Shown here: positions 43,306-54,459 of the stretch, one piece after another | Numbering within the stretch: position 1 is the first letter of the stretch | Layout: each line of letters begins with the position of its first letter | Assembly: GCF_010389155.1 (NCBI RefSeq) | Contig: NC_057761.1 | Coordinates: 17,858,501-17,922,500, forward strand | Reading direction: 5' to 3' | DNA length: 64,000 nucleotides | Source: Erigeron canadensis | Taxonomy: Eukaryota; Streptophyta; Magnoliopsida; Asterales; Asteraceae | The notes under the pieces: generated by a model | Told to the model about the DNA's origin: nothing | The model's database searches: none | What the model saw: the letters and a program-made list of their open reading frames with translations, nothing else | Made by a program: the position numbers and the translations under genes

Positions 43306-44653
43306 CTAGCTGAAAATTTTGATTTATTCGACATAGAACAAGTACCTAGAGAAGAAAATGTTGAAGCGGACGCTTTAGCAAACTTAGGCTCAACATTTAA
43401 GATGTCATCTGAAACTAGTATTCATATAGTCCATGTTCTATATCCTGCTATAGATAAAGAGCCTCGTAAAACTTTAGCTATAGAAGCTGAAAATTCTGAG
43501 AATAATCAAAACTCATAGATAAACAATGGGACAACCCCCAAAGATGAAAATCCAAAGGCCTTTCGCATGAAAATTGTTCATTATTCTATGATAAATGGTA
43601 TCTGGGATAGAAAGTCTCTTGCAGGACCATATCTTAGATGTTTAGAGAATCCTGAGATCAAGGAGGTTCTTAAAGATATTCATGAAGGAGAATGTGGGAA
43701 TCACACAGCTGAAAGATCTTTACATTCAAAGATCTTGAGAACTGGTTATTATTGGCCAACCATGAAACAGGACGTTGAAAATTATGCTAACTTGTCAAAG
43801 GCACAACAACATTCATCATCAACCAGCTGAACCCATGTATCCAGTTTTGTCACCATGGCCATTCATGAAATGGGGGATGGATATCGTGGGACCCATGATA
43901 GAATCTTCTGCAGGAAAAAAAAATACTTTCTAGCAATGACAAATTATTTTTCAAAATGGATTGAGGCTGAAGCATACTCCAAAATCCAGGAATCTCATGT
44001 TATATCCTTCATCAAGAGAAATATATTGACCTGATTTCGGGTTCCAGCAGAAATAATTTGTTATAATGGTTCACAGTTTATTGGAAAAAAAACTATAAAT
44101 TTTTGTGAAAGATGGGGAATAAAAATGATTACTTCTACCCTTGTTCATCCCCAAGCCAATGGTCAAGCGGAATCGAAGGAAAAGACTGGGACATGCCAAA
44201 GGAAAATGGGTTGAAGAATTACCATTTGTCTTATGGGCTGATCGTACAACCTCTAAAAATGCTACTGGACAAACTCCATTTTCACTTGTCTTTGGAGTTG
44301 AGGCAGTATTACCTACTGAAATGGATTTACCAACCGCAAGGATAAGTCTATTGACTTTTGAGAAAAACAAAGAATTACTATTAGAAAACTTGGAAGCTTT
44401 AGATGAATTACGAGAAAGAACCAGAATAAGGATAGCAGCTTATCAACAACGAATCGCCAAGTCTTATAATAAGAACTTAAGACTGAGACGATTAGAAGTT
44501 GGAGATTTAGTATTGAAGAAAGCTTTGATCAAGCCTGATGGGAAATTGAACCCGAAATGGGAAGGTCCCTATTTGATCGAGGCAGAAGCTGGTAAAGGTT
44601 CCTATTGGTTACAATATATAGAAGGTAAGTTTGATCTTAACATTTCAAAATGA
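43306..44653 (+). pseudogene. F2 pol part 3: integrase
   Basis: First the RNase H tail (IEQVPREENVEADALANLG). Then an H-H-C-C-type zinc region (HEGECGNHTAERSLHSK, WPTMKQDVENYA) with a 1-bp frameshift near 43795. The catalytic core keeps GMDIVGPM and NGQAES, but the second acidic motif reads CYNGSQF where CDNGSQF is usual, so the Asp is lost. Further frame changes occur near 43918 and a TGA near 44030. The C-terminal part (LPFVLWADRTTSKNATGQTP to YWLQYIEGKFDLNISK) is open to 44653. Confidence 0.87.
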
Positions 44654-44877
44654 AAGAGATCAAAAGAAAGTTTTTATTCATTCAAAATATTTACAAAAAC
44701 TACTTAAAAACAGTTTTTTACAACCATGATCAATCATACCAGATTGATCTCGCCCCTCCTAGACATTGGAATTTTACATTACACTACCCCTACCGATTCA
44801 GCTTCCTAACACCAAAAGAGTCTAAAAATATGGGCTCCGACCTTTGCATTATATCCATCATCGCCCATAAGAAACCA

Positions 44878-45111
44878 TCAATCAGATACAGAAGGCTTCA
44901 ATTTTTTGGCGACTTGCATATAAATTAGATCTATTTTTGCTGTCTGAAGTTCTGCTTTAGTCCTGGCCAACTCTACTTCTAACTCCTTTATTCAGGACGT
45001 CTGCGCCTTCCTTTCGTCCAAGAGTTGAAAGATGAATTGGTTCTGGCTCTTTATTTCTTGGTCCTTAACTCTTGCAACTTCCATATGTGCATGACGCATT
45101 TGGGAAAAGCA
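44878..45111 (-). pseudogene. Antisense coiled-coil ORF downstream of F2 pol
   Basis: On the minus strand a good acceptor (TTTCTACAG at 45112-45117) opens a frame reading CFSQMRHAHMEVARVKDQ, through KELEVELARTKAELQTAK, to a stop at 44878-44880. It has one internal TGA (at the ERKAQTS-IKELE join). The heptad-like Leu/Ala pattern suggests a coiled coil. Some Tat-group elements (for example Grande) are known to carry an antisense ORF after pol; this may be its remnant. Confidence 0.45.
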
Positions 45112-45231
45112 CTGTAGAAAAAGAATAAAAATTAGTTTCCAAAAAAGATTAAATAAAGTTTTAATGGATTTTTTTACGTAAAGAAGTCTCCTCACGGATT
45201 TCTTGATGCCCCAGTTTACCCTTGGGGATCA

Positions 45232-46106
45232 TGGATTTGAAGATGGGACAATTGTCATGGGTGAAATTCCAGGTTTCATTATCTTGAATTCCAAGATCTT
45301 GGACTCCCAGGATCTTGACATATTTGAATATTCTGATGACTTGTTACTATATTACTAACGATATGTTTCAAGTATAGTTTCCACGTGAGATTAATATGCA
45401 GGTTCTAGGATATTCATAAGGAAAATATCTATAACGGTGTAAAGAGATTCAACACATGTTTTATTGGATCAACACACAAAGAAGACTAAGTCCACCAACA
45501 TAATCGGACTTTAAGATGATTTCAGCATGAGGAGAATATCTTCAAACGGCTACAATATCAGTCAAGATATACTCCAAAGTTCACTTGATGAAGACCAGGA
45601 GAATCCCTACAATATCGGATAGTTTGTTATTTCATAGCTCTATATAAACGAGGACATGATCGATCATAGGACAGACAATACTCACTCACTCGCTCTCACT
45701 CACTTATTTCTGCTCTCACTTGTAAACACACAACACACTTTACCTTACGTATTATTCATTTAGACGGATCGATCAAGTCGCTCTATCATTGTAATTGATT
45801 TAAACATCATTAATAAAAGAACAAGGCAGGGACGATTGCTTCCTCCCGGGGTTTTTATGTCGGCAATCCTCAAAGGATTAAGGGCTTTTCCTCGTTAACA
45901 AATCTCGGTGTTCTTTGATCCTTTCTCTTTTATTTACTGCATATATTTATGATTATCATTCTTTATCTTGTTTATTTTATCATATATTTCATCATAATTC
46001 TGTTTGCGAGTGTTTTTTTGACAACCTTCTTTTGTTTAAGTCGACATAATCTTGATTTATCATACCTATTTTAAGCGCATCTTTGAAACCAAACATATTT
46101 TACAGG
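45232..46106 (+). repeat. LTR-like stretch at the 3' end of F2
   Basis: After CCTTGGGGATCA it runs from TGGATTTGAAG to ATTTTACA. It has a TATA box (CTCTATATAAACGAGG, about 45638-45654), a CT-rich stretch and an AATAAAAG signal. This suits an LTR promoter and leader. No second copy exists in the window, so the boundaries are guesses. Confidence 0.45.
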
Positions 46107-46242
46107 ACCCTAACCTCACGAATGAAAGTTTGGTTACATAATTGATCTAAGTTTTCAAGGTTGATTATCTTGGATAATTTTTGACCAAAACAATTATAGT
46201 AATATATTAATTAAACGATCACTTGAATTATTAATTAAACTA

Positions 46243-46822
46243 TGTTAAAGGTTTAATAGTGTTTAATTAATTAAAGAGGAAAGATTAAATTGTAAGTTAG
46301 AAGTTTCCTAATTGTATAAGGAAATGGGGGGGGGGGGGGGCGAAGTTCCTAGGGGAGTTTCCTAATCCCACTCTAACTTGTTCACCAAGCTAGAAAACTC
46401 TTCTAATTAATCCCTTTAAATAGAGATCAAGGGTTAAGGGTTTTTTATTCATTCAAGTCAATTAGTTTTGAAGACCTTAAACAAATCTCTCCTTCTATCT
46501 TCTCTCTCTCGTTCGACTGTGAGCAAAAACCCAAAGGGTTTTCGGTTTAGGGGTTCGACATCAAGGGGAAAAACACAACGGGTTTATGAGTTCGTGATCG
46601 GGTACTAGCATACGATATAAGAGTGTCAAGTGTTCAATCGTAGAGGGGTTTTAGTTTAGACCCTACAATAATAATTATTATTATTATCAACGATTTTGGA
46701 AGCTTTGCAAAAAGGTACACGTATTCTATTTATTACTTTGTTAATTAATATGATTGCATAAACGTTTCTTTTCCACTGCGTACTCATGATTTGTTATGTG
46801 TTTACGTCCATATATTCTAACA
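46243..46822 (+). repeat. 5' LTR of element D
   Basis: It ends TTCTAACA directly before the primer site. The start at TGTTAAAGG is chosen from the TG rule. It contains a G-run (46326-46340), a TATA-like CTTTAAATAGAG (about 46424) and CT-rich DNA. The left boundary is uncertain. Confidence 0.55.
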
Positions 46823-46837
46823 GTGGTATCACGAGCC
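46823..46837 (+). other. Primer binding site of element D
   Basis: GTGGTATCACGAGCC is the initiator-Met primer site with an inserted C (usual TGGTATCAGAGCC). Confidence 0.75.
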
Positions 46838-46959
46838 ACCTATGTGATTTATTAGTTACAAAGATCAAAACTTGAAGGGGGGGGGGGGTTTAGGGTTGGT
46901 TCGATTTTATGAATAATTAAATATTAAAAATTGTGTTTTAATTGTTTTATTTATTATTT

Positions 46960-47915
46960 TGTTAGAACCAGTTTCGTCCAAACTGGCCAGTCTCCAGTTG
47001 CATCTGGAGACCAGAAGATTTGTCCAGAAATATATTGAAGTCCAGTTGCAACGTACAGTTAATGCAACTGAAGACTTCCTCCAGTTGAGATCTGATCAGA
47101 ATCGAAGACATTCCAATTGACGTCGAAGACAACAAATGGAAGATAGAGAATGACAATGGCAGCGAAGCCCAGTTGGCATTTTACACAGATTGAAATTGGA
47201 GAATATCAGTTTAAAGCCTTTACAATGCTTTACACTGTTTACGAGGAAGACCTTTTTGCTTTATGCAGCTTTTTACAGACAATATCATTTGTCTCTGATT
47301 AAAGTACAAAAGTGCATAAAGGAGGTTAGATAAAGTAATGTCTTGATTTACCTTATCAAGCATTTCAAAGGAATTCACTTAGTTTCCTTAAATGTTGTCA
47401 ACCATATCTATACGACAAAGTTGGATTCCCAATGCCAACTTTGTCTATAAATAGAGGTCTTTGCACAACAAGAATATAACTTTGCATATTCAGACTTTTG
47501 CAATATTCCTGGTGTACTTGTGCAATATTCTCTCAATCGTAAAAGGGAACACTTCACAACTTTAAGTGTTTCGATTGTTAAAAAGAATTTCCGAGTATAG
47601 ATCATTTGTATTTCATAGGTTGTTAGGATATTTACATTTATGTATTATCTTGGTTTCGCAACAACCTTGTATTTTATTTAGCATCAACAAATAAAATACA
47701 TTTGAAAATTACAACTTGGTCTCACCATTTTACTTTATTATATTTACGTATTGCATTGTCTTTCCTTTTGTCACCTGCTAAGTAATCTATTCAAGGACTT
47801 GGTATACAATCACTTTAACTGGTCGTCTCCAGTTCAGCGTTTATATTGAAAAGAATTCTAACCATTGACATAGAGGTGTCTTCAGTTAGTACCATCTCTT
47901 GAGTTGGGACTTATA
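46960..47915 (+). repeat. 5' LTR of element B
   Basis: It runs TGTTAGAACC to GGGACTTATA and pairs with 58602-59557. It ends two bases before the primer site. Near the 3' end it shares short blocks with the LTR of A, for example CATAGAGGTGTCTTCAG and GTTGGGACTTA. Confidence 0.95.
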
Positions 47916-47917
47916 AG

Positions 47918-47929
47918 TGGTATCAGAGC
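47918..47929 (+). other. Primer binding site of element B
   Basis: TGGTATCAGAGC, complementary to initiator tRNA-Met. Confidence 0.93.
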
Positions 47930-47962
47930 AGAAGGCTAACATAATTGCCTAGATCTGCTAAG

Positions 47963-50390
47963 ATGTCTACTACTGAAGGTGAGAATGGTCCTGGTAATGA
48001 TGAAAACACTAATGTTAACAATACTATACCTAATCAAAATGTTAATCAAACTGCTAATAACAATCCTCCTCCACCTCCTCCTAATGCCCCAAACCATGTC
48101 CATGTCCATTATTCAAATACTCCTGTTCCCAAATTTGATGGAAATGGTGAAACTTTTGGGACATGGAAGGCCAGAATGCTGCTGCATTTTGGTGGGATAA
48201 AGAGGTATATGTTAAAAATCCTTGAGGATGAACCCTATATACCCATGTCTCTCGGGATAAGTCCTCTTCTTGATCCAACTGGAAGAATAGGGTCTAGAGA
48301 AAAACCAGAAGACCACTAGTCAGATGAGGATCGCAGACTGGTAGACTTGGATACCAGACTGAAAAACATGATTCTTGCTGCTGTCCCTAAAGACTTAATT
48401 CCAACACTTGTGTTTTTCCGAATGCCAAGGCTATGTGGGATGAATTGGTCATTCAGTTTGAAGGAGGTGAGGACACCATTGTCACTAGAAAGGTTGCTTT
48501 AAACAAGAAGTATGAATCCTTTTTTGCTCTACCCAATGAAAGTCTAACTGGTACTTTTACCAGATTTACTAGTCTTATTAATCAATTAAGAGGGTTGGGT
48601 GTTGAAAAAGACAAGGACATTCTTCTTGAGAGATTCTGTGATGTTCTTCCATCCAAATGGGAAAACATGATTCTTGTCCTAAGACAAGGTAAAACCCTGA
48701 ACAGTCATACTCTTGCATCTCTCTATGGAGCTTTTAGATTCACAAAGGATAACAATGCTGCAAGACTTGTGGCTGAACAGGATGCCATAAACCATGCTCA
48801 AAGTTCCAAGGGAACCAGTTTCACTGGACAACCTTGTGCTGCCTTAATTTCTACAGAGAATGTCCAGTACATTCTATGAAGGAGATGTTAAGCAACTTAC
48901 TGAACTCTGGATTAACCACTGAGACCAGTGTTGGTTGTGATGAAACTGACGATGATGATCGGGTAGCCATGATTGCCAAAACCTTTCAGAGGTTTAAGCA
49001 CAAATCTAATCGATTTAATGGTTCCAACAATGCTTCTAGCTCCAACTCTCTAGACAAGGCCAATCTTACCTGCTATAAGTGTGGTAAGAAAGGTCATTTT
49101 ATGAAGGATTGCAGGTCTAGTCAAATGAACAATCAATCTGGTCCCCTTATCCCAACTTATAATGTGCCTGATGATAAATATAAAGCTAAATATAAGAAGC
49201 TTAAGGCACAAATTGCCCTCTTGTCCCTTGAAAAAGAAAAAGAAAAGAATAAATGCATGATGGCAAACACTGAAGGGAAGTGGGAACTCTCTGATGATTC
49301 ATCTGATGATGAAGAAGAGATTAGGGATATGTGTTTTATGGCACTTGAAGATCAACAACAACATTTGGTGAAAGATGATGTCATTGAAGGAAGATGGTGT
49401 GACATCATTCTGAAAAAGGTATGTGATTATGATAAGCAGGATGACCCTGAATTGAAACTGGACATTACTGAATCACTCAATGGTGATTTATTGTATGTTG
49501 AAACTATAAGAACTGACAGTGAAAGATATCTGGAAACAATCTTAACTGAATTAAACAATGTGAAACCCTAGTTGAATGACTTGTAGAGTATCCAGTTGGC
49601 TCTAAAAGAATCAGTTTTGAAAATTGAAGATTTAAAACTTGAAAATCAAAGTTTAAAATCTGATCTTGAGAAAGAAAAAAAGATTATCAAGTCCTGGGTA
49701 AATACATCTGAGAAGAATTATGATGCTTTTTCAAGAACAATTGATGCCTAAAAGAATGCATGGAAATCTGGAGATCTTCAAATGGCAGCTGCCATACCAG
49801 ATCTCCATGCATTGCATTCATCTCTTTAGGTCGAAACACCTTATGATCAACCTAAGAATTTCAAAACTGAATCTGTTAAAATCACCCCTGTTGAGGTTAA
49901 AACTGGATCCAATCAGGCTAAAGCTCCAATTAAAAAGGTTGATTGTGAAAAGCCTTTACCTCAAAAGTCAAAGGAGCCCAAGAATCCTAAGACCAAGAAT
50001 CAAACTGAACCTAAGTCCAAGGGTCAGGTGTCTGGAGAAAATGACATTTTACTGAAACTGGACAGTCAATTCCAACTTTTGTCTAGGTAGGTTCAGAGTT
50101 GTACTGCCAGAATCAAAAATCTGGAAAGAGCCTCTTCTCCTTCAGTTGAAAAACTGAATGTCAAAACCCTTTATAAGTCTAAAAAAAAACAAAAGGATCC
50201 ATCTGGAACCAAAACAAAAAATGGAAAGGGAAGCAAATACCAAGTACCAATTGTTTTTAATCATGGATCTGAAGTAATTGAACAAGCTCCAGATTAAGCC
50301 TCCAGTTCCACCCCTCAACAATCAACTGTGACTTCTCAAGTGAAGTCCAGTGAACCCATCAAGAAAAGATGGGTTCACAAAAACAACTAA
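47963..50390 (+). pseudogene. Element B gag, multiply broken
   Basis: It starts at ATG 47963 (MSTTEGENGPG) with an Asn/Pro-rich stretch and the conserved FDGNGETFGTWKARMLLHF segment. Breaks compared with A: TAG for Trp at 48317-48319, 1-bp losses near 48415 and 48870, TAG for Gln at 49569-49571 and 49584-49586, and TAA at 49749-49751, the last one shared with A. A CCHC knuckle (CYKCGKKGHFMKDC) lies at about 49070-49111. The Lys-rich tail ends at the same RWVHKNN motif as in A, where the frame changes into pol. Confidence 0.9.
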
Positions 50391-53300
50391 TAATTTTGTG
50401 GGTGTGCGGGGCGATCGAAAGAAGCATATCTGGTATCTGGACAGCACAGCTGGACGGACTATGACAGGATGTAAGCCCCTGCTGGAAGAGTTCACTGTCC
50501 AAGATGGACCGACAGTGACTTTTGGTAATGATGGTAGTGGTAAAACTGAAGGATTTGGTGTGCTTAACAATGGACAAGTCAAGTTCACTAAAGTTACATT
50601 TGTAAATGGTTTAAAATATAACTTGATCAGTGTATGTCAACTGTGTGATGATGGCTTCAGAGTTTTGTTCGATGTTGCACAAGACACCATTTTTAACAAG
50701 GATTGGCAAGTGGTAATGAATGCTCCAAGAAAGGTAAATGTGTACATAATGGACATGGAACCAGCTCCAAAAGAGCATTGTTTCTATCCAAAAGCTGATG
50801 AGGACACCAACTGGCTATGGCATAAGAGGTTATCCCACCTAAATTTCAAAAACATAATAAATTATCAAGAAAGCAACTGGTGGATGGGATACCTTTAATC
50901 TCTTTTAAAAAGGAGAGGCCATGTCCAGGGTGTGAGATGGGCAAGAAGAAAAGAGCTAGTTTCAAACCCAGGCAAAACTTCAGCATCACTGAACCTCTTC
51001 ACATGTTACATATGGATCTCTTTGGTCCAGTGAATGTTCAAACTAAAGCTGGTAAGAGATACACTTTAGTTGTGGTTGATGAATACACCAGATACTGTTG
51101 GGTGGTGTTCATTAGATCAAAAAGTGATGCACCTGGTGAAATCATCTCTCTCATCAAATAAATTGAGCTCAAGTATACCAAGAAAGTGTGTCAGCTGCGA
51201 AGTGATAATAGTACATAATTTATAAATAAAGAATTGGAATCATTTTGCAATGACACTGGCATTTCCCAAAACTTCTCTTCAGCTCATTCTCCAGAGCAAA
51301 ATGGTGTGGTTGAAAGAAAGAATCGCACATTGATTGAAGCTGCAAGAAGTATGTTATCTGAATCAGGTCTTCCAACCAGTTTTTGGGCTGAAGCTGTAGC
51401 AACTGCTTGTCACACCCAGAATCGGTCAGTTTATGTCAAGAGACATAGGAAGACTGCCTATGAAGTCCTAAGGAATCGTAAACCAAATATTGGTTATTTC
51501 CTTGTATTTGGTTGTCTAGTTTATATTCTTAACGATTCCAATCAGTTGGGTAAGTTTGATGCAAAGGTTGACGAAGGTGTCTTTGTGGGTTATTCAGATA
51601 TCAGAAAGGCCTATAGAGTTTATAATTATAGACTCCAAAAGGTACATGAGACAATTCATGTCACATTCGATGAATCAAATGAAGCAATCAATAAACGACC
51701 AAGCGTTGATTTATCTCCAGTTATTCCGGTTGACTTTGGTGTATCTGATCAAGTTCATCAATCAGTTTCTACACCAAAAGATGTTTCCAGTCACCAAGAC
51801 TTGGAACCAGTTGCACAGAAGAGAAGCTCTAGTGACACTTCATTCTATCCTTTCATCAGTTTTAATTTACCACAAAAACTGGTGATTGGATTTGATGTTC
51901 GTGCCACTCCAATATCAGAACCAGTTCAGACTCCTAGTTCTCCAGTTGTTCAAGATGTGCCTTCAACTGAAGAATTCCACGATGCAAATCGTGATCTCAT
52001 TGACTCTAATGATGATGTTGAAGAACTCTGGACTGATCCTCCTCCAGTTTCAACAACTGTGGAGGTTCCTCAGGTTACTTGCACTGATATTGTGGTACAC
52101 CAACCTAGTCAATACACTAAATGGACACAAGCGCATCCAATTGAGCAGATAATTGGAGATCCAAGTAGTGGGGTGCGGACTAGAAGAGCCACAAGTGAAC
52201 AATGCTTGAACGTCACCTTCTTATCTCTAATTGAACTGAAGAATAGATTGACGAGGCTTTGGAAGACCCAAGCTGGGTAGAAGCAATGCAAGAAGAGCTT
52301 ATCCAGTTTGAAAGGAACAATGTATGGGAACTTGTTCCTTGTCCACCAGGGTTGAAGAAGGAACCTATTGGAACTAGATGGGTTTACAGAAACAAAATGG
52401 ATGAAGATGGCAATGTGGTAAGAAACAAAGACAGATTGGTTGCCAAGGGTTACTGTCAAGCAGAAGGTGTTGATTTTGATGAGACTTTTGCTCCAGTTGC
52501 TAGACTTGAAGCCATACGAATTTTCTTGGTTTATGCAGCCCATCTGCAATTCAAAGTCTACAAGATGGATGTCAAAAGTGCGTTCCTCAATGGAACATTG
52601 GAAGAAGAAGTGTATGTTAAATAGACTCTAGGCTTCATTGATGAGAAGCATCCTCACTGGGTATATAGACTGAACAAAGCATTGTATGGTCTCAGACAAG
52701 CCCCCAATGCCTAGTATGATACTTTAACCAAACATCTTCTTAAACATGGTTTTCTAAGAGGTGCAATAGATAATACCTTGTTTATCTTGAAAAAAAAATG
52801 TAATATCTTACTGGTACAAATTTATGTTGACGACATTATATTTGGGTCAACTGATGATGCAATGTGTGAAAAGTTTTCAAAAATCATGTCTACTGACTAT
52901 GAAATGAGTTTAATGGGAGAATTAACGTTTTTCTTAGGTCTACAAATTAAACAAACCATGGATGGTATCTTTATTGACCAAGAAAAATATGTCAGAGATT
53001 TGTTAAGAAAATACAAATGTGATTCAATCCCATCAAAACCACACCCATTGCAGCTCTTTTAAATTTGGATTCTGACCCAAATGGAAAACCAGTGGACCAA
53101 AAAGATCATCGTGGAATGGTTGGTTCACTGATGTATTTAACTGCAAGTCGACCAGATATAATGTTTGCAACATGTTTATGTGCCAGATTTCAGGCTAACC
53201 CAAAAGAATCACATTTGCAGGCTGTTAAGCGCATTTTCAAGTACTTGAAAGGGTGCCCTAGCCTTGGTCTTAGGTATCCCAAAGGCTCAAGGTTAGATTT

Positions 53301-53766
53301 AATGGGTTATTCAGATTCAGATCATGTAGGGTGTAAGATTGATAGAAAGTCAACAACTGGTGGATGTCACTTCCTAGGGGGAAAACTGGTGAGTTGGACC
53401 ACTAAGAAGCAGACTTCGGTCTCAATGTCAATTGCTGAGGCAGAGAACATTTCTACGGCTAGTTGTTGTGCCCAGATTCTTTGGATCAAAAACCAGTTAC
53501 TTGATTATGGTATGAAATACTCAAGAACCCCAATTTTTTGTGACAACACCAGTGCAATTACTATATCTCACAACCCAGTGATGCACTCCAGAACAAAACA
53601 CATTGACATCAGGTATCATTGCATTCGTGACCATGTTATGAAAGGAGATATTGAAATTCATTTCAATCCCACTGACAAACAGTTAGCTGATGTTTTTACA
53701 AAACCTCTTGATGAGAAAACTTTTAAACATCTCATCAGCGAACTGGGCATGTTAAATCCTCATTAA
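50350..53766 (+). pseudogene. Element B pol, multiply broken
   Basis: The domains are as in A: a protease-like motif LDSTAGRTMTG (Asp at 50440-50442, no Gly after Asp-Ser); integrase with HMDLFGP, a damaged second motif (SDNST then TAA, about 51200-51219) and VVERKNRT; reverse transcriptase with [10 protein letters not shown] and YVDD (52823-52834); RNase H with GYSDSDHVG, open to the stop after LGMLNPH at 53766. Stops include TAA at 51159-51161 and TAG at 52622-52624 (CAG in A). Frame changes lie near 50880, 52240 and 53040. Confidence 0.93.
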
Positions 53767-54045
53767 ACTGGTGAGGCCCTCCAGTTGAGGATGGTTCAGG
53801 TTATCCTTGATTGGTTGGAGATTGAACGCCTTGATGTACTCAAAAACCAGTCCTTGATCAAATGGATCTCATGTTTAGGGGGAAAAGACTCAAAACATTT
53901 TTCTAACAAAAGATTGCTTTTGCAACTGGAGAGTTCTCCAGTTGAAACTGGCACTGGACTGTTCCTCCAGTGTAAATGTTTTGTCTCATCTTCAAATTGG
54001 ATGTTAACCAGATTTTCATAACAGTAAGAATACTTGGTTAATTGT

Positions 54046-54325
54046 GTGACACGTGATAATACTCGAGTGTTTTAACCCACTTACAACTGTCACATGACGT
54101 GTCATTACCATGTTAGAAAAAGATGCACTTTTATTGGGATTGTGAAAAGTTAGTGGGCGAGTGGGTATATAAGCCGTCGTAGCATTTAATGTTGACATTA
54201 GGAATTGAATGTTTTGGATCAAAATTCAAACTCATTTTTAACAAAATATCTAAAAGTTTTGATTTTTGATAAAAAAAAATATTCTTGTTTATTCTTTGGG
54301 ATTGTGAATCCAGCTTATAAATACC
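54046..54325 (+). promoter_or_regulatory. Candidate internal promoter upstream of the extra ORF (B)
   Basis: A G-box with an adjoining CTCGAG (CACGTG at 54050-54055) is followed by an AAGCCGTCGTAGCATTTAATG block near 54171 and a TTATAAATACC box (54315-54325). The box lies about 140 bp before the ORF ATG, with a CT-rich leader. The same order and blocks occur in A on the minus strand. Confidence 0.5.
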
Positions 54326-54459
54326 CTGTATTTACTTTCACTTATTCACTTTCGTTTCACATTCCTTCATTCCAATCATCAACAATTACTCTCTTCTCTC
54401 TGCTTATTATCAAAACCCTAATTATCATAATTTCAAACTCTTTCTTTATCTATAATCAA

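Larger units (their letters stand above)
35116..46106 (+). mobile_element. Gypsy retrotransposon F2 (Tat-like), 5'-truncated
   Basis: It starts within reverse transcriptase at the edge of the LTR at 35115, continues through RNase H, a second RNase H, integrase and a 3' non-coding part. It is interrupted by a CACTA element and a Mutator-type MITE. The second RNase H domain is a known mark of the Tat group of plant Ty3/gypsy elements. The right end is uncertain; an LTR-like stretch ends near 46106. It is not the same element as F1: the LTR-like 3' end does not resemble the F1 LTR. Confidence 0.75.

Noticed and set aside
45232..46106. F1 and F2 as one gypsy element with matching LTRs
   Set aside because: The F1 LTR (21799-22216) and the F2 LTR-like end share no recognisable sequence.
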